The position numbers and the translations under genes are program-made. The notes beneath the pieces are model-generated. The model worked only from the letters and a program-made list of their open reading frames with translations. It was not told the origin of the DNA and ran no database searches. Source: Venturia oleaginea (taxonomy: Eukaryota > Ascomycota > Dothideomycetes > Venturiales > Venturiaceae). From it: DNA of 64,000 bases. The DNA is taken from assembly GCA_013176395.1 (NCBI GenBank), contig JABMLP010000009.1, positions 558,001 to 622,000 of the forward strand, written 5' to 3'. Of this stretch, positions 12,071-20,813 are shown in pieces; position 1 is the first letter of the stretch; every line of letters starts with the position of its first letter.

Positions 12071-12402
12071 TGTAAGAGTTCAACCCTCAAAGGTGTTTCG
12101 CAAGTGAGGGAAGACAGCTTTTATTTCAAGTATCTAAGTACAGAGAAGAAAGTGTAAGTACAGGAAGGATAGCTAGTATATATAATCCTCCTCTTACAAT
12201 AGATCCTTCTAGAAAGTATCTTTAAATGGAAACGTGACAGCTTGCAAAATAGAACATGGCAGCTTGCGAAATAGAACATGACAGCTTGCAAAATAGAACA
12301 TGACAGCTTGCAAAATAGAACATGACAGCTTGCAGAATAACAAGAGAACAATTGGAAATCCAGTCATGGATAAGCTAGAGAGAAGGATTCCATCCCTTAA
12401 CA
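12071..12402 (-). repeat. 3' LTR
   Basis: 332 bp, the same sequence as 17923-18254. It contains five 22-bp tandem repeats (12236-12345) in the U3 part. The pol stop codon (12403-12405) touches its inner edge. Confidence 0.95.
12236..12345. repeat. Five 22-bp tandem repeats inside LTR U3
   Basis: Units with the core ACAGCTTGCAAAATAGA begin at 12236, 12258, 12280, 12302 and 12324. Three are nearly the same and the outer ones carry single changes. The same array lies at 18088-18197 in the 5' LTR, upstream of the putative TATA box, where repeated enhancer-like elements are common in LTR promoters. Confidence 0.9.
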
Positions 12403-12422
12403 TTATCCCCTCCCCCCCTCTC
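12403..12422 (-). other. Polypurine tract overlapping the end of pol
   Basis: On the minus strand the 20 bases directly before the 3' LTR are all purine except one T, starting GAGAGGGGGGGAGGGG and ending in the TAA stop codon. This is the expected plus-strand primer site. It also encodes the last residues (REGGRG) of the polyprotein. Confidence 0.85.
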
Positions 12423-15400
12423 TTGTAGATCGATGTGAGCGTAGTCTCTGAGGGCGTAGTATAGGTCCGTCGTTTTCAAGAACGTTGCCGTAGGCACTTT
12501 CAAAAGCGTCCAGAGCTGTAGTTTGTTGGAGTTCGCTAAGGGGTTCCCACGTAGGATCAACGTAGCCTACCCACTTAACTAAGACTTCTCGCGTTTGTTG
12601 TCGACCTCGCCGGCGCCATCTTGCGGCTAGAATAGCCTCGATACCGTATTCCTCGTCTCCTTGTTCAGTTACTATAGGAGGCGGCTGTGTATTATCTTGT
12701 ATTTGTGAAGGTAGGGGATCTGTGCCAGCTCTCCTAAGTAAAGACGTATGAAATCGGTTGTGGATTCCTCTGGGTGTATCAAGCTCGTAAGACATTGAGT
12801 TGATAACTCGTGTAACTGTATACTTCCCATGAATCCAGTCTAGTTTCTTACAAGGACGTAGGGTTTTTACGTTCTTTAGGTTGAGCCAGACTTTGTCTCC
12901 CACTTTAAAAGAGTCAGCCGGAGCACGATCTCTATTAGAGTAGTATTCTTGCTGTTGCTGAGCTGATACCATTGACGTTTCTGCCCATTCTTGTGCGTCC
13001 TTCAATTTTGCTACAAGATCTTGTGCTTTTTCTTTTGGATTCTTAGGGGTTTCCTGGGGAGCTTCAACAGTTCCTATATGCTCAATGTTATAACCGTGGG
13101 TTAAGAAGAAAGGCGATAGGCCCGTAGCTTGGTTTGGTCTATTATCGAGGCATATTTGAGCAATAGGCAGGAGCTCGACCCAGTCGTTCTGACTAAATGT
13201 ACAGAACTTACGTAGATAGGCTTCAACTTCTTGATTTCTTCTTTCCGTAGATCCATCAGTCTCAGGGTGATACGCTGTAGAGAGTCTTCTCTCTATCTTA
13301 AGAAGGTGACAAACTTCTTTCCAGAAAGCATTAACAAATTGCGTGTCCCTATCTGAGACTAGAGATCTAGGAAGCCAGTGTAATCTTACGTAGTTCTGCA
13401 TAAATAGTTTTGCAAATCCTTCAGCTCCAAACTGTTCTTTAGGCACTGGGAACAGGATAGTTCCTTTACCCAAGCGGTCAGTAATAACGCAGAGTCTTGT
13501 GCATCTTTGGCTCTCTGGTAATTCGACTATGAAGTCTACTGAAATATCTTGCCAGATACGGCTAGGGACAGGAAGAGGTTTAAGTAAACCTTTCTTTTTG
13601 TCTCGCCAGACTGAAGTTCTTCCGCAGACGTCACAATTGCGTATAAACTGACGTATATCTTGAGCAAATCCCGGCCAGTAGAACTGTCTGGAGAGAATAG
13701 CAATAGTAGCTTCTCGTCCAGGATGCCCTGATAGGACTGAATCGTGTATTTCTTGAATTACTCCTGTTAAGAGAGGCTCGTAGGAGGGCAACCAGATTCG
13801 GTCTCTATAGTAGAGCTGGTTATTTTCGACTTTACAATCTCCTATAGAAGTAGGAACCTTTAGCTTAGATGGGAACTGCCTATCTTGCTTTAGAACGCTT
13901 TGGAAAATACGTCTGTAGTCTAGATCTCCTTCGAGTGCAGTTTCCCATCTATCCCTTAGATCACCTGAGAGAAAGGGATTTTGTATAAAGGGGATAGGTT
14001 CTTTGTCTACTTCTTGAGCATTTTCTTGGGCAGCTTCTTCTCTTGCAGGAGTCTTATCCTCTAGAACGTTAATCCAAAGCTTTGGAGGTAATAACGTTCT
14101 AGTTCTTTCAACGATTCTTGGGTCTTGAATATCCTTTGGGAGATCTTGATCCCTTCGAGTTAAGGCGTCTGGAACTACAGATTCAGAGCCTGGGCGATAG
14201 CCTAGTTTGAAGTTAAACTTAGCTAGTATCTGCGCCCATCTCATTTGCCTTTCATTTAGTTCCCTTTTTACCATAAACTTCTCAAGGTTCTTGTGATCTG
14301 TGAGGATAATGAATGGCTTACTTAGGCTTAGTAGCTCGCTAGTCCAATGGACTAGAGCTTTGACTATAGCCATAAGTTCTTTGTCGTGGATATCATAATT
14401 GCATTCGGCTGGCAAGTGCTTAGTAGAGAAGAAAGCACATGGTTTCCAGTTACCTAGCTCATCTTTTTGACTAAGTACTGCTCCGGAAGCCCAGCCTGAA
14501 GCATCAGGTTCTACTCGCGTAGGCTTATCTTCATCAAGTGCAGACAGGACAGGTTCTTTGCAAAACTCTGCCTTAAGTTTTTGAAAAGATTCTTCTTGCT
14601 CCTTTCCCCATAAAAATGGAGTATTCTTCTTTGTAAGGCAAACCAGAGGCTCCCTTATTGTTGAGTTATCTTTTACAAAGTCACGGTAGAAGTTTGTAAA
14701 GCCTAGGAAGCCACGTACTCCTCGTAGAGTAGTAGGACGTTCCCATTCTTTAATTGCTTTGATCTTCTCCGGATCCATGTGTAGGCCCGTTTCAGTATCT
14801 ATAACGAAGCCTAGATACTTGACTCGTTTGGTATTAAACTCGCACTTCCGAATATCAAGGTATAACCCAGCGTTAAGGCAGCTTTGAAGTATCTTTTCAG
14901 TCTTTTCTTCATGGTCTTTAAGGTTCTTTGAAGAGTATATTACTATATCGTCTAGATAAGCTGAGCAGAACTCGTCTAGGTATCGTCGAAGGATATAGTT
15001 TATATACCGTTGAAAAGACGCAGGTGCACCGGTTAAGCCAAAGGGAGTAACTAGCCATTCAAATAGACCATATCTAGTTCGAAAGGCAGTTTTGAACTCA
15101 TCTCCCGTTGCGATTCGAATCTTGTGGAAGGCAGCATTTACATCAAGCTTACTAAGATACTTAGCACGAGCTAAGGTTAGTAAAGTCTCTTTTACTAACG
15201 GTAGCGGGTACCTATCCTTTCGAGTAATTGCGTTTAAGGCTCGGTAGTCTACGCAAAAGCGTAAGCCCCCTCCTGGTTTCTTCACAAAGAGAACTGGAGA
15301 CGCAGTAACTGATTTACTCTCTCGGATAAAGCCTTTATCTAGTAGCTCTGTAAGAGTCCTTCGCAAAACAAGGAGTTGTTCTCGACCCATACCATATAGA

Positions 15401-16263
15401 GGTCCCCAAGGAAGTGGTTTTCCTTCTTCTATAGGTATTTCGTGATCAATCCCAGGGCGATGCGGTGGTAGTCTCTCGGCCCTTTTAGGATCAAAGACAG
15501 CAGCGTACTTATGAAACCTCTTAGGTAGCAATTCCAGTATTTGCTCTGTTGTCAAAGGGACTTTCGGCTTCAAGGCAATATCAATATCTCGAAGAGTAAC
15601 AGCAAATACTCTAGACGCGTCTTTGATTTTCTCAAGTGTAGAAGTGACAAGGCGGTGGAATCTTACGGGCGCTACTTGTTGTATATCAAGTTTGTCTTCA
15701 AATTTAGCATCGCGAATGCTAATCCCGTTTGCAAAGGTAAGAGTACCTTTAGATTCATTGATAACGGCTTTGGTGTCCTTGAGAAAAGGCCTGCCTAATA
15801 GAAGATCCTCAAATTGTCCCGGGACTATATAAGCAAAAGCGTTGCATATAAGTCCCCCTAAATCTAGGTTCAACTTCGCAATTTTTGTCACTTGGGTCTG
15901 TCCTTCTTCCTTAAGAACTCCACCTATAGTACGCGGACTAATAGGGAGTACTTCAAGGTCCATCTGCGAAGCTTTCTCCTCGTTTATTGATGCGTAGCAG
16001 CTAGATCCATTATCAAGGAGAGTTTTAAGAGAGTATATATCGTTCACTATAGTATTTGTGTAGAAAAGGCGGGAGAGCATCTTGGGTCTGAACTGCTCCC
16101 ATTCTTTTTCTATCCGAGAACGGTGTGAATCAGTGTCTTTGTTCGAATTCAAAATACTATTTACTCTCTCAATTGACTCCTTTGACAATTTTGCTCTATC
16201 TACTCTACGCCTCCATCCACGACTTTGGATAGAGGCTACTCTTTTTCCGAGTAGTCCTCTTCT
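12403..16263 (-). CDS. pol: Retrotransposon pol polyprotein
   Basis: Intact frame open from 16263 to the TAA at 12403-12405 (about 1285 codons). It has no obvious ATG at its head and overlaps the end of gag by about 26 nt in the -1 frame, so expression by frameshifting is likely. Domains in order: aspartic protease around LLDNGSSCY; reverse transcriptase with LFVKKPGGGLRFCVDYR, the catalytic YLDDIVIYS and FGLTGAPASF; RNase H with EPDASGWASGAVLSQ; integrase zinc finger (HPGREAT, NCDVCGRT); the integrase D,D,E core (SVDFIVELP, SDRDTQF, HPETDGSTERRNQ); and a C-terminal chromodomain (EVLVKWVGY, TWEPLSEL). The protease triad reads D-N-G rather than the usual D-S/T-G. No stop codons or frame breaks were seen. 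Confidence 0.93.
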   Translation of the reverse strand, partial: RRGLLGKRVASIQSRGWRRRVDRAKLSKESIERVNSILNSNKDTDSHRSRIEKEWEQFRPKMLSRLFYTNTIVNDIYSLKTLLDNGSSCYASINEEKASQMDLEVLPISPRTIGGVLKEEGQTQVTKIAKLNLDLGGLICNAFAYIVPGQFEDLLLGRPFLKDTKAVINESKGTLTFANGISIRDAKFEDKLDIQQVAPVRFHRLVTSTLEKIKDASRVFAVTLRDIDIALKPKVPLTTEQILELLPKRFHKYAAVFDPKRAERLPPHRPGIDHEIPIEEGKPLPWGPLYGMGREQLLVLRRTLTELLDKGFIRESKSVTASPVLFVKKPGGGLRFCVDYRALNAITRKDRYPLPLVKETLLTLARAKYLSKLDVNAAFHKIRIATGDEFKTAFRTRYGLFEWLVTPFGLTGAPASFQRYINYILRRYLDEFCSAYLDDIVIYSSKNLKDHEEKTEKILQSCLNAGLYLDIRKCEFNTKRVKYLGFVIDTETGLHMDPEKIKAIKEWERPTTLRGVRGFLGFTNFYRDFVKDNSTIREPLVCLTKKNTPFLWGKEQEESFQKLKAEFCKEPVLSALDEDKPTRVEPDASGWASGAVLSQKDELGNWKPCAFFSTKHLPAECNYDIHDKELMAIVKALVHWTSELLSLSKPFIILTDHKNLEKFMVKRELNERQMRWAQILAKFNFKLGYRPGSESVVPDALTRRDQDLPKDIQDPRIVERTRTLLPPKLWINVLEDKTPAREEAAQENAQEVDKEPIPFIQNPFLSGDLRDRWETALEGDLDYRRIFQSVLKQDRQFPSKLKVPTSIGDCKVENNQLYYRDRIWLPSYEPLLTGVIQEIHDSVLSGHPGREATIAILSRQFYWPGFAQDIRQFIRNCDVCGRTSVWRDKKKGLLKPLPVPSRIWQDISVDFIVELPESQRCTRLCVITDRLGKGTILFPVPKEQFGAEGFAKLFMQNYVRLHWLPRSLVSDRDTQFVNAFWKEVCHLLKIERRLSTAYHPETDGSTERRNQEVEAYLRKFCTFSQNDWVELLPIAQICLDNRPNQATGLSPFFLTHGYNIEHIGTVEAPQETPKNPKEKAQDLVAKLKDAQEWAETSMVSAQQQQEYYSNRDRAPADSFKVGDKVWLNLKNVKTLRPCKKLDWIHGKYTVTRVINSMSYELDTPRGIHNRFHTSLLRRAGTDPLPSQIQDNTQPPPIVTEQGDEEYGIEAILAARWRRRGRQQTREVLVKWVGYVDPTWEPLSELQQTTALDAFESAYGNVLENDGPILRPQRLRSHRSTREGGRG

Positions 16264-17258
16264 TCAACTTCTTCATTCTCCTCAGTGGTTCCTTTGGCCC
16301 TTTTTGAACCAAGTTGCGTGACTCTTTCTACCTCTGTATCCAACCAGCAGTCTTTCATTCTATGGCCGGCCTTCCCACAGCGTAAGCAGAGGTTATTTGC
16401 CTTCCTATATTCATAGGCTTTAGACGAAATTTTTAACTTGTTTACGCGTGTAGGCTCCCAGTCCATAGCGTTCAGATCTTTAAAAGACTTCTCTTTATCT
16501 CTGAATCGTAACTTATCTTCTGAGGAAGAGAGCATCTTTGCTGTAGTGATTTGCATACTTGTATTCAAAAGATCGGACACAAACTGCTGGTAGGAGGTAC
16601 TCTGAGATTGGCCTATTCTCTGGTTTCGCAGCTCTTGATTTATTGCTTTGTGTAGAAATGCAATTTTAACAGCGTCAGGCCAAGTCATTCCTCCAGCATT
16701 AGCAAGAGTGGTTTCAAAACGGGGAAGAAAAGAGAAGAAGGGTTCTTTCTCTTTTTGTTTGATTGTGGACAGGCTTACAGTAGCTCTTTGTTGTTGTACT
16801 GGATCGCCATAGAAGTTGTCCATATACTGTAACAATTTCTGTCCCGTTTTATCTTCCTCTGGAGCTGTCTTTACGTAGGCCAGAGTAGCCTGAGCTGCGG
16901 AGCCTCGTAGAGAGGAGAAGATGTAGGCAAATTGGTTCCTACTATCCCCTATAGATTCTGCGTCTATCTCCAACTTCATCCTTGCTTGTTGAAACCACTG
17001 AGCCCATTCAGAACGCTTGCCATCAAATTCTTGGAGCTTAGGAAGTACAGCTTTCTTCCTATGTATTCTGTCTTTTTGTGAATTCTTAGTCTCTTGTCCT
17101 TCTACTACGTTCTCAGAGCGAGTAGTGTTAGGCAAGATTGTAAGAATACGCGTAATAGCATCGTTCTGAATGGCTAGTTGATGTTGTAATGCTGCCATAG
17201 CTTCTTGTAGGGCTTGGGGTTCTTGAGGAACTCTTTGTTCCTGATCTTCTCCTTCCAT
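16236..17258 (-). CDS. gag: Retrotransposon Gag with CCHC zinc knuckle
   Basis: 340 residues from the ATG at 17258 to the TAG at 16236-16238. The N-terminus is rich in Gln with a short coiled-coil-like stretch. The central part (LPKLQEFDGKRSEWAQWF and onward) is the Retrotrans_gag capsid region. Near residue 295 a CCHC knuckle reads CLRCGKAGHRMKDC. The C-terminus is acidic (EENEEVEEEDYSEKE). Gag forms the virus-like particle and packages element RNA. The stop is preceded by an A-run (GGAAAAAGAG, 16239-16248) at which a -1 shift would enter pol. Confidence 0.92.
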   Translation of the reverse strand: MEGEDQEQRVPQEPQALQEAMAALQHQLAIQNDAITRILTILPNTTRSENVVEGQETKNSQKDRIHRKKAVLPKLQEFDGKRSEWAQWFQQARMKLEIDAESIGDSRNQFAYIFSSLRGSAAQATLAYVKTAPEEDKTGQKLLQYMDNFYGDPVQQQRATVSLSTIKQKEKEPFFSFLPRFETTLANAGGMTWPDAVKIAFLHKAINQELRNQRIGQSQSTSYQQFVSDLLNTSMQITTAKMLSSSEDKLRFRDKEKSFKDLNAMDWEPTRVNKLKISSKAYEYRKANNLCLRCGKAGHRMKDCWLDTEVERVTQLGSKRAKGTTEENEEVEEEDYSEKE

Positions 17259-17261
17259 ATT

Positions 17262-17910
17262 TTCACCTATGAGAGATAATAGAGAGCACTACTATACACA
17301 CTCCTAGGCTCTACTCTAGAGATTTGCTAGGCAGTATAGAGTCAATGCCTATTAGTATAGGAAGGTGACTATAGAATCCCAGAAGGATTTTTTACACTAT
17401 AGTCCGCTCTGCAATCCTTATTACTAAGGACAGAGCTCCCAGGGACTGTGAAGGCCAAGTGTATTAAATCTCTCTCCCTAGCTCTTTCTTTCCTCAGCTT
17501 ATTACAGCTTCAACTCCTAAGACTACGCTGTCTTAGGATGACCTGCCCTTGCTTCTTGGAGATTCTAGCACGTTCTAGAAAATCTCAGTTTGAATTCTCT
17601 TGAATTCCCTTTTTGGATTGGCCCTTTCGGTTGGCCCTTGCTTCTTGGAGATTCTAGCACCTTCTAGAAAATCTCAGCTTGAATTCTCTTGAATTCCCTT
17701 TTTGTTTGGCCCTTGAGGTTGGCCCTTGAAGTTGGCCTTTGAGGTTGGCCCTTGCTTCTTGAGTTAGGACAAGTGTCCTCTTCTTGAAATTCCTTTCTGT
17801 TTGGCACTTGAGGTTGGCCCTCGCTTCTTGGATTAGGACAAGTGTCCTCTTCTTGAAATTCCTTTTTGGAGCTTGCTCTCTGTGAGCCTTTCTTCCTTTG
17901 TAAGACTGAG
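17262..17910 (-). other. Retrotransposon leader with internal tandem repeats
   Basis: An untranslated leader of about 650 nt between the primer binding site and gag. It contains two 89-bp direct repeats (17546-17634 and 17635-17723, each with CTTGCTTCTTGGAGATTC) and two 69-bp repeats (starting 17749 and 17818, each with AGGACAAGTGTCCTC, itself near-palindromic). A 92-codon open frame crosses it (stop at 17664), but its repeated peptide (KEFQEEDTCPN) mirrors the DNA repeats and it starts inside the LTR; I do not call it a gene. Confidence 0.75.
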
Positions 17911-17922
17911 GTACTTAGATAA
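17911..17922 (-). other. Primer binding site, self-complementary type
   Basis: One base inside the 5' LTR the RNA-sense sequence is UAUCUAAGUAC. Its exact 11-nt complement, GUACUUAGAUA, lies inside the LTR (plus-strand 17983-17993). It does not resemble a usual tRNA 3' end (no TGG start). This matches the geometry of Tf1-type self-priming, where the first 11 nt of the mRNA anneal to the primer site. Confidence 0.75.
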
Positions 17923-18254
17923 TGTAAGAGTTCAACCCTCAAAGGTGTTTCGCAAGTGAGGGAAGACAGCTTTTATTTCAAGTATCTAAGTACAGAGAAG
18001 AAAGTGTAAGTACAGGAAGGATAGCTAGTATATATAATCCTCCTCTTACAATAGATCCTTCTAGAAAGTATCTTTAAATGGAAACGTGACAGCTTGCAAA
18101 ATAGAACATGGCAGCTTGCGAAATAGAACATGACAGCTTGCAAAATAGAACATGACAGCTTGCAAAATAGAACATGACAGCTTGCAGAATAACAAGAGAA
18201 CAATTGGAAATCCAGTCATGGATAAGCTAGAGAGAAGGATTCCATCCCTTAACA
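17923..18254 (-). repeat. 5' LTR with promoter
   Basis: 332 bp, TG...CA. Read on the minus strand it has the five 22-bp repeats (18088-18197), a TATA-like TTATATATACTAG (plus 18027-18039), then the predicted start GTACTTAGATA (17993-17983) and an AATAAA polyadenylation-type signal (17977-17972) just downstream. That order is as expected for U3-R-U5. Confidence 0.93.
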
Positions 18255-18259
18255 TATAG
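18255..18259. repeat. Target site duplication TATAG (right)
   Basis: Matches 12066-12070. Confidence 0.9.
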
Positions 18260-18723
18260 TCTCAGGTGTTTTAAACATCAAGAAGCCCCAACGTTGTTAA
18301 ACGGTATCCGTATACAGGCCCTACATTCATCCAATTGTATCCATCCGATGATATTACACTGGTAAAAATAATATGTAAACGCGTGTGAACCGTACGCCGA
18401 GGCTAAACTACTATTGCTAAGTATTTTAAGGAATAAGCGAAGTACTTTAGGGTCTGACCGTATATACTCTTACATTTCAATGTTCTCCGCTTCGTATAGT
18501 TGTTCTCAAGTCTACGCTTGCATCGATAGACTCTTCCCGCAAAGAACATGGTAATTTGGGTTAAGGTTAACGTATTCGATCACCTAACGGCTATCGCGTT
18601 GCGTTGTTGAAACATTGCGTGTTGAAGAGGATAAGGGCTGTGCCAAGGAAAAGTGGCCGGCACGGTGGTGGAATACGTTATTAAATAAGTTTTATAGGAG
18701 CCCGTGTTGGTACCGTAATCGAT
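18260..18723. other. Intergenic between two transposons
   Basis: AT-rich, no gene recognised. This is the sequence into which the LTR element inserted. Confidence 0.5.
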
Positions 18724-20105
18724 GGGTCAGTGGCCACCCATCAAGGTATCTCAGCGAAAAAATGTATGCATTTCAACAACCACCTAATCTATTACAATAA
18801 TATATATATCAATTGATGCGCTGATACCCAGGGCATACAGGGGCTTTATGTTCAAGCGACCCACATAAGCTACACCTTGGTGGTGCCCGTTGCCGTCTCA
18901 CGTCTAGCCCGTCTTGTACAGCCTCTGTACGGCTACTTTCACCATTATTTACCAACACCTGAGCCTGAACCCCAGATAAAACACCGCCTCTCGCTATATA
19001 CGTACGCCTCTTTGCCTTCCTCCTATTTTGGCGCTGGTTCTCAGTACGTAGCTTCTCATTTTCGCTTGCAAGAAGGACAGCGCTATGCATAGCTATCTGA
19101 CAACCTTTTACAAGCTGGTTTAAGGCCTGGTCTGTCGGAGACGGTGGGCTTTGCGTACGACGCTTGAGGTATTGCTTCAGGAGGTCTGTTTGGTGCTGTA
19201 GCTCAGTAATATTATGAGGTGTTTCGGCTACCCATACTGCCTCAGGTTGTGGATGTAGCTGGGGGGATGGCGTATGGACCTGAGCGTGTAGGAGCGAGAG
19301 CACACGATCTGGCTCGTACGGAACGAGGCCTGTAGCTGTAAAACCGCTTCGTAGGTTCCTTTCGTGTAGTGCTTCGGCGCGTGCTTGCTGGTAGAGAGGT
19401 AGGAACTCTTGCTTGTCGATATGGTTAACGCCAAGGCCCATTTTCTGCTCAACAAGCCGTCCGTACGATCGCTTGAGTACGGCAAAGCAGCCGACATCAA
19501 GTGGCTGGAGGAGATGTGATGAAAGCGCTGGCATACAGAGAACAACAATCGAGCGATCTAGGCAGTACTCATCAAACTCAGCGATTGTATGCCGTACACG
19601 TTGAAACCAGGCTCGAATAAGCTCCGGATCTCCGCACTTTGCTCGTTGGTAGTCGTACTTGCGATTGTATTTTGACTGTAGTGTATCGTGGCGCTTGATA
19701 AAGTCGCGGACCCAGACCTGACCGATATAGCCTGGTTTCCCGTGTTGCGCGACTAAAAGGCCTGCCATTTGCCGTACAGTCGCCTGTCGAGGTGGCATAC
19801 CGCGTCGATCCATTGATAGGATCCATCGTACGAGACTCTCTTCTTCGGTAGGTGTAAGAAGGCGTTTTTTTGAGATAGAGCCGAACTGTGGTTGGATTCC
19901 GGCGATACGGCGTCGAAGGGTAGTTCGGGGGATATCAAAGGCATTTGCAGCGGCAGTAGGGGTTTGAAACTGGCCTTACTGGTAGGCTTGAAGCGCTAGA
20001 GCAATTCTACCTTCTTTGTATAAGGCTTCTTCTTGTTGTGGTGGTGGCATTGAGGATAATAGTAGAATGACGCGACGCGATTTGGTGAGGTGGCCACTAA
20101 CCCAC
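18724..20105 (-). mobile_element. Degenerate pogo/Fot1-type DNA transposon
   Basis: Inverted ends with TGGGTYAGTGGCCACC, 16 bp with one mismatch, lie at about 18723-18738 (direct) and 20090-20105 (inverted) and enclose the transposase remnant. If the true end is GTGGCCACC, it is flanked by TA on the right and CA on the left, consistent with a mutated TA target duplication. The element is about 1.4 kb, shorter than autonomous relatives because of an internal deletion in the transposase. Confidence 0.7.
18809..20050 (-). pseudogene. Pogo/Fot1-like transposase, internally deleted, with a stop
   Basis: Reading from the ATG at 20050 gives MPPPQQEEALYKEGRIAL, then an in-frame TAA at 19976-19978 (codon 25), then continuous sequence with the HTH / CENP-B-type region (AANAFDIPRTTLRRRI, LTPTEEESLVRWI, GKPGYIGQVWVRDFIKRH). 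At about 19575-19590 the sequence jumps from RHTIAE straight to FDEYCLDRSIVVLCMP and LSSHLLQPLDVGCFAVLK, which sits at the end of the DDE domain. The catalytic core between them (about 130-150 residues in the family, carrying the first two acidic residues) is gone. The tail has a coiled coil and a CCHC-like knuckle (CSLCGSLEHKAPVC). It cannot encode an active transposase. The TAA could be a C-to-T change of CAA. Confidence 0.85.
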
Positions 20106-20813
20106 AGTGGCCCAATATCCGTCTCTAAAAACTTCTCCAGATAAGAACTACCTATATACTACGTACGTTCTACCTCTTACCTGCTAATAGATGGAGTCTA
20201 GGTACTAATGTGTTCGTAGCAACTCACTTGTAACAATTAGGTGGATAACAGCGTAGATGAATATGGGTAGTAAATAGGTATACGCGTCTAAAGCGGCAAC
20301 ATGTAATGAAAAGCTTATATACTCCTATATTCGACCTTTAAAGTACAACGTACTCAGGTATTAATGGACCTCCCGTGATTATCCCTTGTTTCCACACAGC
20401 AACTACTCTCCAGGCTCCAAAGAACCTCACCTTCTTCTTCCGCTACCTTCAGTAAAAGAAGTAAAAAAAAAAGGGGGGGGGGTTAAGAAACTAGCTAGCC
20501 AAACTGTACTAATCGAGTCTTCTCCATATTCTCGCGTGAAAATTAACTCGAAATCTCTTCTTTCAATACCGTACTTACCTATAGGCAGTATTTATCCCCC
20601 ACATCCGCATGCTAATATAACATGAGCATTCGGGAAAGCCGGGTCAATAAACACCAATGCATAGCAGACAGCAAAATCCTTAAGCCCAGTCCTTAGATCC
20701 ACCTCAGCAACTATCGGATCCATATCTCCAACCATCAACGCCACACCAAATAATCCACACACATGTAAACTCAGCATCATCAATCACAAGCCTCAAAGCA
20801 AACCGGAGCCAAA
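20106..20813. other. Intergenic, simple-sequence tract
   Basis: Contains an A-run followed by a G-run at 20462-20482. A minus-strand open segment at 20592-20783 looks mildly protein-like (GLFGVALMVGDMDPIVAE) but has no supported start or splice. Confidence 0.4.

Larger units (their letters stand above)
12071..18254 (-). mobile_element. Complete Ty3/gypsy chromovirus LTR retrotransposon
   Basis: A 6184-bp element read on the minus strand in the order 5' LTR (17923-18254), primer binding site, leader, gag, pol (protease, reverse transcriptase, RNase H, integrase, chromodomain), polypurine tract, 3' LTR (12071-12402). The LTRs are 332 bp each, start TG and end CA in both orientations and appear identical base for base by eye. 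The element is bounded by the 5-bp duplication TATAG. Both reading frames are intact, so this is a recent and possibly still active insertion. Domain order (integrase last, with a C-terminal chromodomain) places it in the chromoviruses; the 11-nt self-complementarity at the primer site suggests the Tf1/sushi-like self-priming group. Confidence 0.95.

Noticed and set aside
12121..12403. Two short minus-strand ORFs within the LTR (repeated at 17973-18255)
   Set aside because: They lie wholly in LTR sequence, their peptide is just the translated 22-bp repeats (CHVLFCKLS), and both copies exist only because the LTR is duplicated.
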